From: Arenimonas malthae CC-JY-1
GTDB taxonomy: Bacteria > Pseudomonadota > Gammaproteobacteria > Xanthomonadales > Xanthomonadaceae
Length of the DNA stretch: 64,000 bases
NCBI RefSeq assembly: GCF_000747075.1
Contig: NZ_AVCH01000001.1
Coordinates: 118,445 to 182,444 of the forward strand
Reading direction: 5' to 3'
This document shows positions 7,800 to 17,668 of the stretch, piece after piece (the first letter of the stretch is position 1; each line of letters starts with the position of its first letter). The notes beneath the pieces were generated by a model. The model was not told the DNA's origin. It was given only the letters and a program-made list of their open reading frames with translations, and searched no databases. Made by a program: the position numbers and the translations under genes.

Positions 7800-9196
7800 T
7801 TGTTGCGCTTGATGTGCCGGATCAGCCGGCGCTTCTTCGCGACCTGGCGCTCGGTGAGCACGTTCTTCTTGCCTTCATAGGGGTTTTCGCCCTCCTTGAA
7901 GACGAACTTGATCGGCGTGCCGACCAGCTTGAAGCGCTTGCGGAAGAAGTTCTCGAGGTAACGCCGGTAGCTGTCGGTGAGCACGCGCAGGCGGGTGCCG
8001 TGCACGATGAACGTGGGCGGGTTGCTGCCGCCCGGGTGCGCGTAACGCAGCTTGGAAACGTGGCCACGCACGGCCGGCGGCGGGAAGCTCTGGTAGGCGA
8101 TTTCCAGCGCCTTGGTGGTTTCCGAGGTACTGAATTCGCGGGTGGCCGAGGCGTGGGCGCGGTGGATGGCGCGGAACAGTTCGCGCATGCCGGTGCCGTG
8201 CTTGGCCGAGATCGTGATGCGCTCGGCCCACTCGCAGAAGGCGAGCTTGCGCGTCATCAGGGCTTCGGTCTGCTCGCGCTGGTACTTGGTCTGGCCGTCC
8301 CACTTGTTGACCGCGATCACCAGCGCGCGGCCGGCGTCGAGCACGTGGCCGAGCACGGTGGAATCCTGCTCGGTCACGCCTTCGCCGGCGTCGAGCAGCA
8401 CCACCGCCACCTGGCAGTTTTCGATGGCCTGCAGGGTCTTGAAGACGCTGAACTTCTCAACCGCCTCTTCGACCTTGGAGCGGCGGCGCAGGCCGGCGGT
8501 GTCGATCAGGCGGTACTCGCGGCCGTCGCGGGTAAGGTCCACGGCGATCGAATCGCGGGTGGTGCCCGGCACGTCGGAGGCGATCATGCGCTCCTCGCCG
8601 AGCAGGCGGTTCACCAGCGTGGACTTGCCCACGTTCGGGCGGCCCAGGAAGGCGATGCGGATGCGGTCCGGGTCGTCGGCCAGCACTTCGGCGTCGCCGT
8701 CTTCCGGCAGTTCGGGGATGACCTCGTCCAGCAGCTCGGGCACGCCGCGCTGGTGCGCGGCCGCGACCGGGATGATCTTCTCGACGCCGAAGCGCGCGAA
8801 TTCCGACAGCACCGCCTGCAGGTCGAGCCCGTCGACCTTGTTGACCACCAGGAAGAAGCGCCGGCCGCTCTTGCGCAGCCAGGCCAGGATGGATTCGTCG
8901 AGCGCGGACGGGCCTTCGCGGCCGTCCACGACGAACAGCACCAGGTCGGCTTCCTCGACCGCGGCGCGCGACTGCCGCGCGGTGGCGCCGGCCAGGCCTT
9001 CTTCCTCGCCCGACAGGCCGCCGGTGTCGCACAGGCCGAAGGGGTGGTCCTCGACCAGGCGGCAGATGCCGTAGTGGCGGTCGCGCGTGACGCCGGGCTC
9101 GTCGTGGACGAGCGCGTCGCGGCTGCGCGTGAGCGCGTTGAACAGCGTGGATTTGCCGACGTTCGGACGGCCAACGAGAGCGACCAAAGGCAACAC
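7796..9196 (-). CDS. der: Ribosome assembly GTPase Der (EngA)
   Basis: Der is an essential double GTPase for 50S subunit maturation. The 466-aa sequence has two G domains, each with a P-loop GRPNVGKST (residues 9-17 and about 187-195), DxxG boxes (DTGG, DTAG) and NKxD boxes (NKVDG, NKWDG). The C-terminal KH-like domain ends in a Lys/Arg-rich tail ([13 protein letters not shown]). It is 30 bp downstream of bamB, the order found in many gammaproteobacteria. Confidence 0.97.
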   Translation of the reverse strand: MLPLVALVGRPNVGKSTLFNALTRSRDALVHDEPGVTRDRHYGICRLVEDHPFGLCDTGGLSGEEEGLAGATARQSRAAVEEADLVLFVVDGREGPSALDESILAWLRKSGRRFFLVVNKVDGLDLQAVLSEFARFGVEKIIPVAAAHQRGVPELLDEVIPELPEDGDAEVLADDPDRIRIAFLGRPNVGKSTLVNRLLGEERMIASDVPGTTRDSIAVDLTRDGREYRLIDTAGLRRRSKVEEAVEKFSVFKTLQAIENCQVAVVLLDAGEGVTEQDSTVLGHVLDAGRALVIAVNKWDGQTKYQREQTEALMTRKLAFCEWAERITISAKHGTGMRELFRAIHRAHASATREFSTSETTKALEIAYQSFPPPAVRGHVSKLRYAHPGGSNPPTFIVHGTRLRVLTDSYRRYLENFFRKRFKLVGTPIKFVFKEGENPYEGKKNVLTERQVAKKRRLIRHIKRNK

Positions 9197-9226
9197 GTGG
9201 ATCTCTCCCGATCGGCCGAAGCCGCG

Positions 9227-10450
9227 TTACTGCGCCGGCGCCGGGTAGGCGGCCAGCTTTCCGTCGATGGTGAGGGCCAGCAGGGTGCCCGTGGGCGTGA
9301 CCTGCGGGGTGCCGCGGATGGCTTCCTTGGCGACGCGGTCGCGGCCGGCGATGACGCCGTCCGAAGCGCGGATCCAGTGCAGGTAGCCTTCGACGTCGCC
9401 GACGACGATGTAGTCGCCCTGCAGCGCCGGGGTGGTGAGCCAGCGGCGCGCCAGCGCCTCCTGCTTCCACAGCGCCGAGCCGTTGTTGCGGTCCAGCGCC
9501 CAGACGGTGCCGGCCGGATCGGTGACGATCAGGCGGTCGGCCATCAGCGCAAGCCCGGCGTAGCCGCCCACGTCGCGGTTCCACAGCGGGCGGCCGTTGG
9601 CGGTGGAGATGGCCATGGTCTGGCTGCGGAAGCTGGTGGCGTAGATTTCCTGGTAGCCCAGGGCCAATTCGCCGTCCACGTCGGCCATGCGGTCGAGTTC
9701 GTTGCGACCGTCGGATTCGGCGACCAGCTGGGTCCAGCCCACCATGCCGTCCTGCAGGCGCAGCGCGACCACGGTGCCGTCGTCGTAGCCCAGGTAAACG
9801 AGCTGGCCGTCGCTCACCGGTGCGCCGTTGCCGCGCACGCTCAGCGCCGGCACGCCACGGTCGAACACCCACTTGCGGGTGCCGTCGGCCGGGTCGAGGC
9901 CGAACACGCGGCCGTCGTTGCTGCGCACCACGATGCGGTCGGGCGTGACCAGCGGCGCGGTGATGACTTCGGACGTGGCGCGGGCGCGCCAGCGCTCGGC
10001 GCCGGTCTCGGCATCGAGCGCGACGATTTCGCCATTGCGGCCACCGGCCACGACCAGGCCGTTGCCAACGCCCGGGCCGCCGGTGAGGCCGCCGTCGATG
10101 GCCTTGCGGCGCCAGAAGAACACGCGGCTGCCCTGCTTGCCGGTCTTGACGACCTCGGAGTCCCACAGCGTGTCGCCGCTGTTGGCGTCCAGGGCCAGCA
10201 CGCGTCCCTCGTCGTTGGAGACGTACAGGCGGTCGCCTTCGATGGCCGGACGCTGGCGCAGGCCCAGCGCGGCGTTGCCGTCGCCGAGCTTGCGGGTCCA
10301 GCTGGCCTTGATGGCGAGCGGGCTTTCGATTTCAACCAGCTCGGCGGGTTCCAGCGCCTTGCTGGCCTTGTCGCCGAAGATGCCCTTGATGGTGGTGCAA
10401 CCGGTGGCGAAGGCGAGGATCGCCGCGATGATCAGGGAACGACGCAGCAT
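9227..10450 (-). CDS. bamB: Outer membrane assembly lipoprotein BamB
   Basis: BamB is the beta-propeller lipoprotein of the BAM complex that folds outer-membrane proteins. The 407-aa product begins with a lipoprotein signal (MLRRSLIIAAILAFATGC, lipobox ATGC at residues 15-18) and continues with repeated PQQ-like blades, each containing a variant of G.vyaLDa.tG...W (e.g. VLALDANSGDTLWDSEV, IVALDAETGAERWRA). Length and repeat number fit an eight-blade propeller. It lies 4 bp after yfgM and just before der. Confidence 0.95.
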   Translation of the reverse strand: MLRRSLIIAAILAFATGCTTIKGIFGDKASKALEPAELVEIESPLAIKASWTRKLGDGNAALGLRQRPAIEGDRLYVSNDEGRVLALDANSGDTLWDSEVVKTGKQGSRVFFWRRKAIDGGLTGGPGVGNGLVVAGGRNGEIVALDAETGAERWRARATSEVITAPLVTPDRIVVRSNDGRVFGLDPADGTRKWVFDRGVPALSVRGNGAPVSDGQLVYLGYDDGTVVALRLQDGMVGWTQLVAESDGRNELDRMADVDGELALGYQEIYATSFRSQTMAISTANGRPLWNRDVGGYAGLALMADRLIVTDPAGTVWALDRNNGSALWKQEALARRWLTTPALQGDYIVVGDVEGYLHWIRASDGVIAGRDRVAKEAIRGTPQVTPTGTLLALTIDGKLAAYPAPAQ

Positions 10451-10454
10451 GCGC

Positions 10455-11105
10455 TCAGGCCTCCGGCTGTTCGGGCAGGCGGCCGCCGGCCTCGGTGTAC
10501 TTCATTTCCACGATGCCGCGGGTCGGCGCGCCCAGGTCGAGCGCGGCGAGCGCTTTCTCGTAGGCGGCGCGGGCCTGTTCGCGGCGGCCCAGCGCGAGTT
10601 CGGCGTCACCGCGCAGTTCTTCGGCAACGCCGACGTAGCTGGGGAACGGCGTGGCATCGAGGCGCTTGATGGCTTCCTCGTGCTTGCCCTGCCCCGCCAG
10701 CAGGCGCACCGCGCGCAGCTTCACCAGTTCGGCCAGGGCCGGGTCGGTGTCGGCGGTGGGCACGCCGTCGAGCAGCGCCAGAGCTTCGTCGGCCTTGCCG
10801 GCCGCGTGCAGCATTTCCGCCTCGGCCAGCGCGGCAAGCGCGACGTAAGGCGTCTTCGGGTGGTTCTGGCGGATGGCCTGGGCGTGCGCGGACGCCTTCG
10901 CGGCATCGTTGGCCTCGACGGCCTTGTTGAAGGCCAGGTATTCCGCGGCGGCCTCTACCTTGCGCAGCTCGCCCTGCCCCTGCCACCACTGCCAGCCGCC
11001 GAGGGCCGCCAGGCCCAGGGCGATGCCGGTGATGAGCGAGGAGCCGTTGTTTCGCAGCCAGGCGCGAACGCGTTCGCCCTGTTCGTATTCGTCGGTCTGG
11101 TCCAT
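10455..11105 (-). CDS. yfgM: YfgM-type inner-membrane TPR protein
   Basis: A 216-aa protein with a short cytosolic N-terminus (EYEQGERVRAWLRNNGSSL), one membrane helix at about 20-38 (ITGIALGLAALGGWQWW), and a periplasmic TPR region with repeated KYEEAxxxLD-like units. YfgM acts with PpiD at the SecYEG exit and in stress signalling in E. coli; here the assignment rests on topology and on its place immediately before bamB-der. The stop is 4 bp from the bamB start. In related genomes hisS may sit upstream; here rodZ does. Confidence 0.88.
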   Translation of the reverse strand: MDQTDEYEQGERVRAWLRNNGSSLITGIALGLAALGGWQWWQGQGELRKVEAAAEYLAFNKAVEANDAAKASAHAQAIRQNHPKTPYVALAALAEAEMLHAAGKADEALALLDGVPTADTDPALAELVKLRAVRLLAGQGKHEEAIKRLDATPFPSYVGVAEELRGDAELALGRREQARAAYEKALAALDLGAPTRGIVEMKYTEAGGRLPEQPEA

Positions 11106-11167
11106 GGATCGCTTCTTCGGGCCCGGCGCAGGCGCGCGGGCGGGTGGTAAGGAGGCTGCGGCCGCGG

Positions 11168-12046
11168 TCAGTGCCGGGCGGGAGCGGGTTCGCCGTCAGA
11201 GGATACCGTAAAGCGGGCGACGTTCGCGGCGCGGTAAGGCGCCAGGTCCACCGGTTTCCCGCCGTGCAGCACTTCCACCGCCTCGGCGTTCCCGAGCGTA
11301 ATGTGCGCGACCTGTCCAGGCGCGTAACGACGCTCGGCGCCGGCGTCGACGAGGCCGCGCTCGACGCGCGCGCCGCTGGCGTCGGTCACGTCGATCCAGC
11401 TCTGCCCGGCGAAGCGCAGCACCAGGTCGTCGGCCGCCTCGGCCACGGCCGGGGCCTGCTTCTGGAACGGCGCCATCGACGCCATCACCGGGTCGGGACC
11501 GGCGTCGTCCGTGGCCGGCGGGGCCGGCGACGTGGTGGCAGGCGCGGCCACCAGCGGTTCGGGCACGGACGGGGCCGCCACCTCGCCCACCGGCGCCGGC
11601 AGCGTGGCCGGATCGGTGTCGAGCGTAAGCAGGGGCGCGCGTTCGCCGGCCTGGTAGTGGCGGGCCACCAGCACCACCGGCACCACCAGCACCGCGGTCA
11701 TCACCAGGTAGACCAGGTTGCGCACGGAGCGGTCGAAAGTGCGGCGCATGCGCGAGCGCGAGGCCATGGTCACCAGCTGCGGCGCCGGCTTGGTCGTGGC
11801 CACCTGTTCGGCGAGGGTGTCAGGCAGGCCGACCAGGCGCAGGTAGCTGCCCAGGTAGCTGCGCACGTAGATGGGCGCACCCAGGCGGGCCCAGTCCTCG
11901 CGCTCCATCGCTTCGATGATCGCCACCGGCAGCCGCAGCTGCTGGCCGGCCTGTTCGACGCTGAGGCCGGCCTGGGTCCGGGCCGCGCGCAGGCGCATGC
12001 CGATCGGATCCTGGAACAACGCTTCCTGCATGCCTTCGGTGCTCAT
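11168..12046 (-). CDS. rodZ: Cell-shape protein RodZ
   Basis: RodZ links MreB filaments to the membrane. Start at 12046 ([14 protein letters not shown]) overlaps the pilF stop in ATGA. Of 292 aa, residues about 15-85 form a helix-turn-helix_25 domain (GMRLRAARTQAGLSVEQAGQ). A basic stretch then precedes the membrane helix (NLVYLVMTAVLVVPVVLVA, about 110-130), a Pro/Ala-rich linker, and a C-terminal DUF4115 beta-domain (DDLVLRFAGQSWIDVTDASG). Domain order and length are typical. Confidence 0.93.
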   Translation of the reverse strand: MSTEGMQEALFQDPIGMRLRAARTQAGLSVEQAGQQLRLPVAIIEAMEREDWARLGAPIYVRSYLGSYLRLVGLPDTLAEQVATTKPAPQLVTMASRSRMRRTFDRSVRNLVYLVMTAVLVVPVVLVARHYQAGERAPLLTLDTDPATLPAPVGEVAAPSVPEPLVAAPATTSPAPPATDDAGPDPVMASMAPFQKQAPAVAEAADDLVLRFAGQSWIDVTDASGARVERGLVDAGAERRYAPGQVAHITLGNAEAVEVLHGGKPVDLAPYRAANVARFTVSSDGEPAPARH

Positions 12047-12816
12047 GACTGCGGCGTCCCCTCCGGGGAGTTGGGCGTGTGGTCCGGGAACTGCTCCCGC
12101 AGGCGGCTGCGGTAGCGTTCGGCGGCGGCGCGGTCGCCCGCGCCTTCTTCGATGGCGGTGGCCAGTTCGAGCATCTCGGCGCCGACCTCGCCCAGGGCCT
12201 CGCGGCGCTGCACGAAGGCGCGCGCGCCGAGGAAATTGCCCTGGCGGAATTGCAGGCGGGCCATCTGCTCGAGCAGCAGCGGATCTTCCGGCGCGAGCTC
12301 CAGGCCCTTGCGCAGCGGCGGCTCGGCGCGCTCGAGGTTGCCGGCCTGCATGGCGCAGCGGCCGGCGTTGTAATAGCTCTGCGCCTTGGCCTCGTAGAAC
12401 GGGTCGCGCACCGCGCGGGCGAACAGCGCGTCCGCCTCGTCGGGCTTGCCGTGCTCGCACAGCCAGGCGCCGTGCACGTTGAGCACGTGGCCGCTTTCCG
12501 GGGCCAGCTTCACCGCGCGGGCGAAGTGTTCGCCGGCGCGGGCCTCGTCGTCGAGCGACTGGCGGATCATGCCCAGCACGATCTGCACGTCGGCCGAGTC
12601 GGGGTCGTGGCGGAGCGCGCGGTTGGCGCGGTCCATGGCCAGGTCGAGCTTGCCGGCGCGCAGGTAGTTCTGCGCCAGCTGCAGGTTCGCCAGGCCCTTG
12701 TTGCTCATGGTGGCCTCGGTGGTCACCTGCTTCGGGGCACCGCCGCCGGAGGCACAGCCCGCGAGGGCCAGGGCCAGCACCAGGGCGGAAAGCACCGGGA
12801 AGGAATCACGCGGCAT
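12043..12816 (-). CDS. pilF: Type IV pilus biogenesis lipoprotein PilF/PilW
   Basis: PilF is the outer-membrane lipoprotein pilotin that helps PilQ secretin assembly. Start at 12816 ([20 protein letters not shown], then CAS) gives a clean lipoprotein signal with lipobox LAGC; longer in-frame extensions lack sense. The 257-aa product carries about six TPRs (e.g. [38 protein letters not shown]). It overlaps the rlmN 3' end by 11 bp and the rodZ start by 4 bp, the standard rlmN-pilF-rodZ order. Confidence 0.93.
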   Translation of the reverse strand: MPRDSFPVLSALVLALALAGCASGGGAPKQVTTEATMSNKGLANLQLAQNYLRAGKLDLAMDRANRALRHDPDSADVQIVLGMIRQSLDDEARAGEHFARAVKLAPESGHVLNVHGAWLCEHGKPDEADALFARAVRDPFYEAKAQSYYNAGRCAMQAGNLERAEPPLRKGLELAPEDPLLLEQMARLQFRQGNFLGARAFVQRREALGEVGAEMLELATAIEEGAGDRAAAERYRSRLREQFPDHTPNSPEGTPQS

Positions 12817-13957
12817 CGGACACTCCCTTTTCCTCGAGCTTGCGCTTGAATTCGGCCTGGCGACGGGTGCGGTCCATGACCTGGCCCTTGAGCTGGCCGC
12901 AGGCCGCGTCGATGTCGTCGCCACGGGTGCGGCGCACCATGGTAAGCACGCCGGCGTCGAGCAGGATCTTCTGGAAGGCGCGGATGGTCGCTTCGTCGCT
13001 GCGCTCGAAGCGGGTGCCCGGGAACGGGTTGAACGGGATCAGGTTGACCTTGCCCGCTTCCGAGTACTGCACCTGGTTGCAGAACTGCTTCATCAGCCGC
13101 GCCAGCTGGCGGGCGATTTCCGGGGTGTCGTTCACGCCCTTCATGAGCGTGTATTCGAAGGTGATGGATTCGCCCTTCTTGCGGCGCTGCAGGTAGCGCA
13201 CGCAGGCGGCCATCAGTTCGGCGATGGGGTACTTCTTGTTGAGCGGCACCAGCTGGGTGCGCAGCTCGTCGTTCGGGGCGTGCAGCGAGACCGCGAGCGA
13301 CACGTCGCTCTCCTCGCCCAGCCGGTCGATCATGGGCACCAGGCCCGCGGTGGACAGGGTGACGCGCTTGTTCGCCAGGCCGAAGCCCAGGTCGTCGCGC
13401 ATCAGGTTCATGGCGCGCACGACGTTGTCGAAGTTCAGCAGCGGCTCGCCCATGCCCATCATCACCACGTTGGTGAGCTTGCGGTGCAGGTGGGTCTTGT
13501 TGCCCAGGTGCTTCGACGCCACCCACACCTGGCCGATGATCTCGGCGGTGCTGAGGTTGCGGTTGAAGCCCTGCGTGGCGGTGGAGCAGAACTGGCAGTT
13601 CAGGCCGCAGCCGACCTGGCTGGACACGCACAGCGTGCCGCGGCCCTTGTCGGGGATGAACACGGTCTCGATGGCGTTGCCCGAGTCCATGCCCAGCAGC
13701 CACTTGTGGGTGCCGTCCGCCGAGGGCTTGTCGAACTGCACGCTCGGCGGGCGGATTTCGGCGTGGGCTTCGAGCTTGGCGCGCAGCGCCTTGCCCACGT
13801 CGGTCATCTGCGCGAAGTCGGTGACGTGCTGGTGGTAGATCCACTTCATCACCTGGTGGGCGCGGAAGCGCTTCTCGCCGAGGGTTTCGGCGAAGAAGCG
13901 CTCCATGCCCTCGCGATCGAGGTCGAGCAGGTTGGTCTTGGCGACGACCTCGGTCAC
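12806..13957 (-). CDS. rlmN: Dual-specificity RNA methyltransferase RlmN
   Basis: RlmN is a radical-SAM enzyme that methylates C2 of A2503 in 23S rRNA and A37 in several tRNAs. The 383-aa protein has the radical SAM cluster C117-x3-C121-x2-C124 (CGLNCQFC), the [12 protein letters not shown] motif, the STAGLVPMI region and the C-terminal [16 protein letters not shown] carrying the methyl-carrying Cys. It lies 8 bp after ndk in the downstream direction and overlaps pilF. Confidence 0.96.
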   Translation of the reverse strand: MTEVVAKTNLLDLDREGMERFFAETLGEKRFRAHQVMKWIYHQHVTDFAQMTDVGKALRAKLEAHAEIRPPSVQFDKPSADGTHKWLLGMDSGNAIETVFIPDKGRGTLCVSSQVGCGLNCQFCSTATQGFNRNLSTAEIIGQVWVASKHLGNKTHLHRKLTNVVMMGMGEPLLNFDNVVRAMNLMRDDLGFGLANKRVTLSTAGLVPMIDRLGEESDVSLAVSLHAPNDELRTQLVPLNKKYPIAELMAACVRYLQRRKKGESITFEYTLMKGVNDTPEIARQLARLMKQFCNQVQYSEAGKVNLIPFNPFPGTRFERSDEATIRAFQKILLDAGVLTMVRRTRGDDIDAACGQLKGQVMDRTRRQAEFKRKLEEKGVSDAA

Positions 13958-13965
13958 GGTTTCCC

Positions 13966-14391
13966 TCAGCGCGGGCAGAGCTCGGTGGCCGCGAAGAAGT
14001 ACGCGGTTTCGATCGCGGCGTTCTCCAGGCTGTCCGAACCGTGCACGGCGTTCGCGTCGATGGACTGGGCGAAGTCGGCGCGGATGGTGCCCGGCGCGGC
14101 TTCCTTCGGGTTGGTGGCGCCCATCAGCTCGCGGTTCTTGGCGACGGCGTTCTCGCCCTCGAGCACCTGGATCATCACCGGGCCGGAGATCATGAACTCG
14201 ACCAGCGCGTTGAAGAACGGGCGCTCGCGGTGCACCGCGTAGAAGCCTTCGGCCTCCTTGCGGGAGAGGTGCTTCATCTTCGCGGCGACGACCTTGAGGC
14301 CGGCCTTCTCGAAGCGGCTGTAGATCTCGCCGATGACGTTCTTGGCGACCGCGTCGGGCTTGATGATGGAAATGGTGCGCTCCAGCGCCAT
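13966..14391 (-). CDS. ndk: Nucleoside diphosphate kinase
   Basis: Ndk balances NTP pools through a phosphohistidine intermediate. The 141-aa sequence is full length, with [20 protein letters not shown] at the start, [14 protein letters not shown], and catalytic His117 in NAVHGSDS. It is the first gene of the ndk-rlmN-pilF-rodZ-yfgM-bamB-der-mobA-moeA-moeB run, which is on one strand with gaps no larger than 61 bp. The 232 bp upstream, shared with the divergent tetR, holds a GGGGTTT / AAACCCC dyad (14413-14419 and 14443-14449); I see no clear -35/-10 pair for ndk. Confidence 0.97.
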   Translation of the reverse strand: MALERTISIIKPDAVAKNVIGEIYSRFEKAGLKVVAAKMKHLSRKEAEGFYAVHRERPFFNALVEFMISGPVMIQVLEGENAVAKNRELMGATNPKEAAPGTIRADFAQSIDANAVHGSDSLENAAIETAYFFAATELCPR

Positions 14392-14560
14392 GGTCTAACT
14401 CCGTAGGTTGCAGGGGTTTATCGGGCCGCTGAATTTAACACAAAACCCCGTCCAATCGAGGGTTTAGCGCAAATCCCTGAATATTTCCAGCAGCATCCGG
14501 CACCCGCCCCTCACCCCCGCCCGGGGACCCTCCCGCCCTGCGCTTGTTTCAATTGCCCAT

Positions 14561-14588
14561 TTGACGGCGGCCGCGGCCGGCGTACACT
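14561..14588 (+). promoter_or_regulatory. Sigma-70-like promoter of tetR-fad operon
   Basis: TTGACG (14561-14566), a 16-bp spacer and TACACT (14583-14588) give a good -35/-10 pair 35 bp before the tetR start. Confidence 0.65.
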
Positions 14589-14598
14589 CGCCAACACA

Positions 14599-14613
14599 CG
14601 TTTGAATCGAACG
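14599..14613. promoter_or_regulatory. Candidate TetR/PsrA-type operator
   Basis: CGTTTGAATCGAACG is a near-perfect dyad (CGTT.GA.TC.AACG) between the -10 box and the tetR start. It resembles the GAAAC-N-GTTTC sites of PsrA-type TetR regulators. Position would allow autorepression. Confidence 0.45.
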
Positions 14614-14623
14614 CTGGCAGGCC

Positions 14624-15244
14624 ATGACGACGACCCACTTCAACACCAAGGAACGCATCCTCGGCGCCGCCGAGGAGCTCTTCGCCCAGCACGGCTTCGC
14701 CGGCACGTCGCTGCGGCAGGTCACCAGCCGCGCCGACGTCAACATCGCCGCCGTGAACTACCACTTCGGCAGCAAGGAAAACCTGGTCAACGAGGTCTTC
14801 CGGCGCCGGATGGACGACATGAGCGAACGCCGCCTGGCCCTGCTGCGCAAGGCCCAGGCCGAGAAGCCGGGCGACCTGGAGGCCATCCTGGCCGCCTTCA
14901 TCGAACCGCCCCTGGCGCTCACCCTCGACCGCCACGGCGGCTCGGCCTTCGTCCGGGTCCTGGCCCGCGCCTTCGCCGAAAAGAACGACCGCCTGCGCAA
15001 GTTCCTGTCCGACAACTACGGCCACGTGCTGCGTGAATTCGCCAAGGCCATCGGCCAGGCCCTTCCCGACCTGGCCAAGGAAGACCTGTACTGGCGCCTG
15101 GACTTCACCGCCGGCGCCCTGACCTACGCCATGGCCGACTTCGGCCTGATCAAGCGGCCCTCGGGCGTGTCCGAGAAGGCCCATTGCGAAAAGGCCGCCC
15201 AGGGCCTGATCCGCTTCGCCGCCGCCGGCCTCCGGGCCGGCTGA
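14624..15244 (+). CDS. TetR/AcrR regulator of beta-oxidation (PsrA-like)
   Basis: A 206-aa repressor-type protein with an N-terminal TetR HTH (KERILGAAEELFAQHGFAGT, then SLRQVTSRADVNIAAVNYHFGSK; residues 8-55). The C-terminal ligand-binding helices include FVRVLARAFAEKNDRLRKFL, resembling PsrA/FadR-type TetR proteins that sense long-chain acyl-CoA. It precedes the fad genes by 34 bp on the same strand, so control of beta-oxidation is likely. Ligand identity is inference. Confidence 0.88.
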   Translation: MTTTHFNTKERILGAAEELFAQHGFAGTSLRQVTSRADVNIAAVNYHFGSKENLVNEVFRRRMDDMSERRLALLRKAQAEKPGDLEAILAAFIEPPLALTLDRHGGSAFVRVLARAFAEKNDRLRKFLSDNYGHVLREFAKAIGQALPDLAKEDLYWRLDFTAGALTYAMADFGLIKRPSGVSEKAHCEKAAQGLIRFAAAGLRAG

Positions 15245-15278
15245 GGCCCCCGTTTCCTCCTCCCACGGAGCTTCAACC

Positions 15279-17648
15279 ATGCCGCAACTTCGCATCCGCA
15301 AGGTGGCCGTGCTCGGCGCCGGCGTGATGGGCGCGCAGATCGCCGCCCACCTCGCCAACGCCGACGTGGACACCGTCCTGTTCGACCTTCCGGCCAAGGA
15401 AGGCAGTCCCAACGGCGTCGTCGAGAAGGCCATCGCCAACCTCGGCAAGCTCTCCCCCGCCCCCTTCGCCAGCAAGGCCAAGGCGGCGGCGATCACGCCG
15501 GCCAACTACGACCAGCACCTGGAACTGCTGCGCGACTGCGACCTGATCATCGAGGCCATCGCCGAGCGCATGGACTGGAAGAAGGCGCTCTACGACCGCA
15601 TCGAGGCCTACGTGGCCCCGCACGCCATCCTGGCCTCGAACACCTCGGGCCTGAGCATCAACGGCCTGGCCGAGGTGCTGCCGGAGTCCATGCACACCCG
15701 CTTCTGCGGCGTGCACTTCTTCAACCCGCCGCGCTACATGCACCTCGCCGAGCTCATCCCTTGCGCGAAGACTGACAAGCAAGTGCTTGAAGGGCTTGAG
15801 ACTTTCCTGGTCACCACCCTGGGCAAAGGGGTGGTCTACGCCAAGGACACGCCGAACTTCATCGGCAACCGCATCGGCGTGTTTTCCATCCTCTCCACCC
15901 TGCACCACACGGCCCGGTCGGGCCTGGGCTTCGACGAGGTGGACGCCCTGACCGGCCCCCTGCTCGGCCGCCCGAAGTCGGCGACCTACCGGACGTCCGA
16001 CGTGGTGGGCCTGGACACCATGGCCCACGTCATCAAGACCATGGCCGACACCCTGCCCGACGACCCCTGGCACCAGTACTTCAAGGCCCCTGACTGGCTG
16101 CAGGCGCTGATCGCCAAGGGCGCGCTCGGCCAGAAGACCGGTGCCGGCATCTTCATGAAGAAGGGCAAGGACATCGTGGTGCTGGACCTCAAGGCCCAGG
16201 ACTACCGCCCGGCCACCGGCGTCGCCGACCCGGAGGTCGTGGCCATCCTCAAGAACAAGGACCCGGCCGCCAGGTTCGCCCAGCTGCGCGCCAGCGGGCA
16301 CCCGCAGGCGAAGTTCCTGTGGGCGGTGTTCCGCGACCTGTTCCACTACAGCGCCTACCACCTGGCCTCGATCGCCGAGACCGCGCGCGACGTCGACCTG
16401 GCCATCCGCTGGGGCTACGGCTGGAGCCTGGGCCCGTTCGAAACCTGGCAGGCCGCCGGCTGGAAGCAGGTGGCCGAGTGGATCGCCGAGGACATCGTGG
16501 CCGGCAAGGCCATGTCCAGCGCGCCGCTGCCGGACTGGGTGTTCGACGGCCGCGACGGCGTGCATGGCGCGGACGGCAGCTTCAGCCCGGCCCGCGGCGG
16601 CAAGCTGCCGCGCTCCGCCCTGCCCGTCTACCAGCGCCAGCGTTTCCCCGACCCCGTGCTGGGCGAACGCGCCGCGCCGGGCGAAACCGTGTTCGAAACC
16701 GACGCGGTGCGCATGTGGCATGACGGCGACGGCATCGCGGTGCTGGGCTTCAAGACCAAGATGAACACCGTCGGCGACGGCGTGCTGGCCGGCGTGCTCG
16801 AGGCCGTGGACCGCGCCGAGAAGGACTTCCAGGGCCTGGTGATCTGGCAGCCGAAGGAGCCGTTCTCGGCCGGTGCCGACCTGTCCGGCGCCATGGCCTC
16901 GCTGCAGGCCGGCAAGCTGGCCGAGTTCGAGGCCATGGTCGAAACCTTCCAGTCCGCCAGCCAGCGCATCAAGTATTCGCTGGTGCCGGTGGTCGCGGCC
17001 GTGCGCGGCCTGGCCCTGGGCGGCGGCTGCGAGTTCCAGATGCATTCGGCCCGCACCGTGTTCGCGCTCGAGAGCTACATCGGCCTGGTCGAGGCCGGCG
17101 TGGGCCTGCTGCCGGCCGGCGGCGGCCTGAAGGAAATCGCGCTGCGCGCCGCGCAGGCGGCCGGCCCGGGCGGCGACGTGTTCGCCCAGCTCAAGCCGTA
17201 CTTCGAGGCCGTGGCGATGGGCAAGGTGTCCACCTCGGCGCTCGAGGCCAAGGAGCTCAAGCTTGCCCGCGAGGGCGACGTGGTGGTGTTCAACGCGTAC
17301 GAGCTGCTGCACGTGGCCAAGGCCCAGGCCCGCGCCCTGGCCGAGTCGGGCTACCGCCCGCCGCTGCCGGCGCGCGGCATCCCGGTGGCCGGCGACGTCG
17401 GCATCGCCACCTTCCGCATGATGCTGGAGAACATGCTCGAGGGCCGCTTCATCTCCGAGCACGACTACGAGGTCAGCAAGCGCATCGCCACCGTGATGTG
17501 CGGCGGCGACGTGGACCGCGGCGCGCTGGTGGACGAGGCCTGGCTGCTCAAGCTCGAGCGCGAGCACTTCGTGGCCCTGGCGCAGATGCCCAAGACCCAG
17601 GAACGCATCGCCTACATGCTCAAGAACGGCAAGCCGCTGCGCAACTGA
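15279..17648 (+). CDS. Fatty-acid oxidation bifunctional protein (3-hydroxyacyl-CoA dehydrogenase / enoyl-CoA hydratase)
   Basis: A 789-aa protein that should hydrate 2-enoyl-CoA and oxidise 3-hydroxyacyl-CoA. The dehydrogenase is N-terminal: NAD loop GAGVMG (13-18), SNTSGLSING, HFFNPPRYM, and NFIGNRIGVF. The hydratase/crotonase fold is C-terminal at about 480-680 (SAGADLSGAM, ALGGGCEFQMHS, and an EAGVGLLPAGGG loop with the catalytic Glu). This order is the reverse of E. coli FadB and matches FadN-type proteins. It lies 20 bp before the thiolase, with which it should form the oxidation unit. Confidence 0.93.
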   Translation: MPQLRIRKVAVLGAGVMGAQIAAHLANADVDTVLFDLPAKEGSPNGVVEKAIANLGKLSPAPFASKAKAAAITPANYDQHLELLRDCDLIIEAIAERMDWKKALYDRIEAYVAPHAILASNTSGLSINGLAEVLPESMHTRFCGVHFFNPPRYMHLAELIPCAKTDKQVLEGLETFLVTTLGKGVVYAKDTPNFIGNRIGVFSILSTLHHTARSGLGFDEVDALTGPLLGRPKSATYRTSDVVGLDTMAHVIKTMADTLPDDPWHQYFKAPDWLQALIAKGALGQKTGAGIFMKKGKDIVVLDLKAQDYRPATGVADPEVVAILKNKDPAARFAQLRASGHPQAKFLWAVFRDLFHYSAYHLASIAETARDVDLAIRWGYGWSLGPFETWQAAGWKQVAEWIAEDIVAGKAMSSAPLPDWVFDGRDGVHGADGSFSPARGGKLPRSALPVYQRQRFPDPVLGERAAPGETVFETDAVRMWHDGDGIAVLGFKTKMNTVGDGVLAGVLEAVDRAEKDFQGLVIWQPKEPFSAGADLSGAMASLQAGKLAEFEAMVETFQSASQRIKYSLVPVVAAVRGLALGGGCEFQMHSARTVFALESYIGLVEAGVGLLPAGGGLKEIALRAAQAAGPGGDVFAQLKPYFEAVAMGKVSTSALEAKELKLAREGDVVVFNAYELLHVAKAQARALAESGYRPPLPARGIPVAGDVGIATFRMMLENMLEGRFISEHDYEVSKRIATVMCGGDVDRGALVDEAWLLKLEREHFVALAQMPKTQERIAYMLKNGKPLRN

Positions 17649-17668
17649 GCGACGACAAGGAACCGACC

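Noticed and set aside
4975..7812. 945-codon open frame on the plus strand across moeB, moeA and mobA
   Set aside because: It is antisense to three clear genes, His/Gln/Arg-rich and without family resemblance; long antisense frames are expected at about 70 % G+C.
7814..10669. 951-codon plus-strand frame opposite der and bamB
   Set aside because: Same reason: a composition-driven shadow of strongly supported genes.
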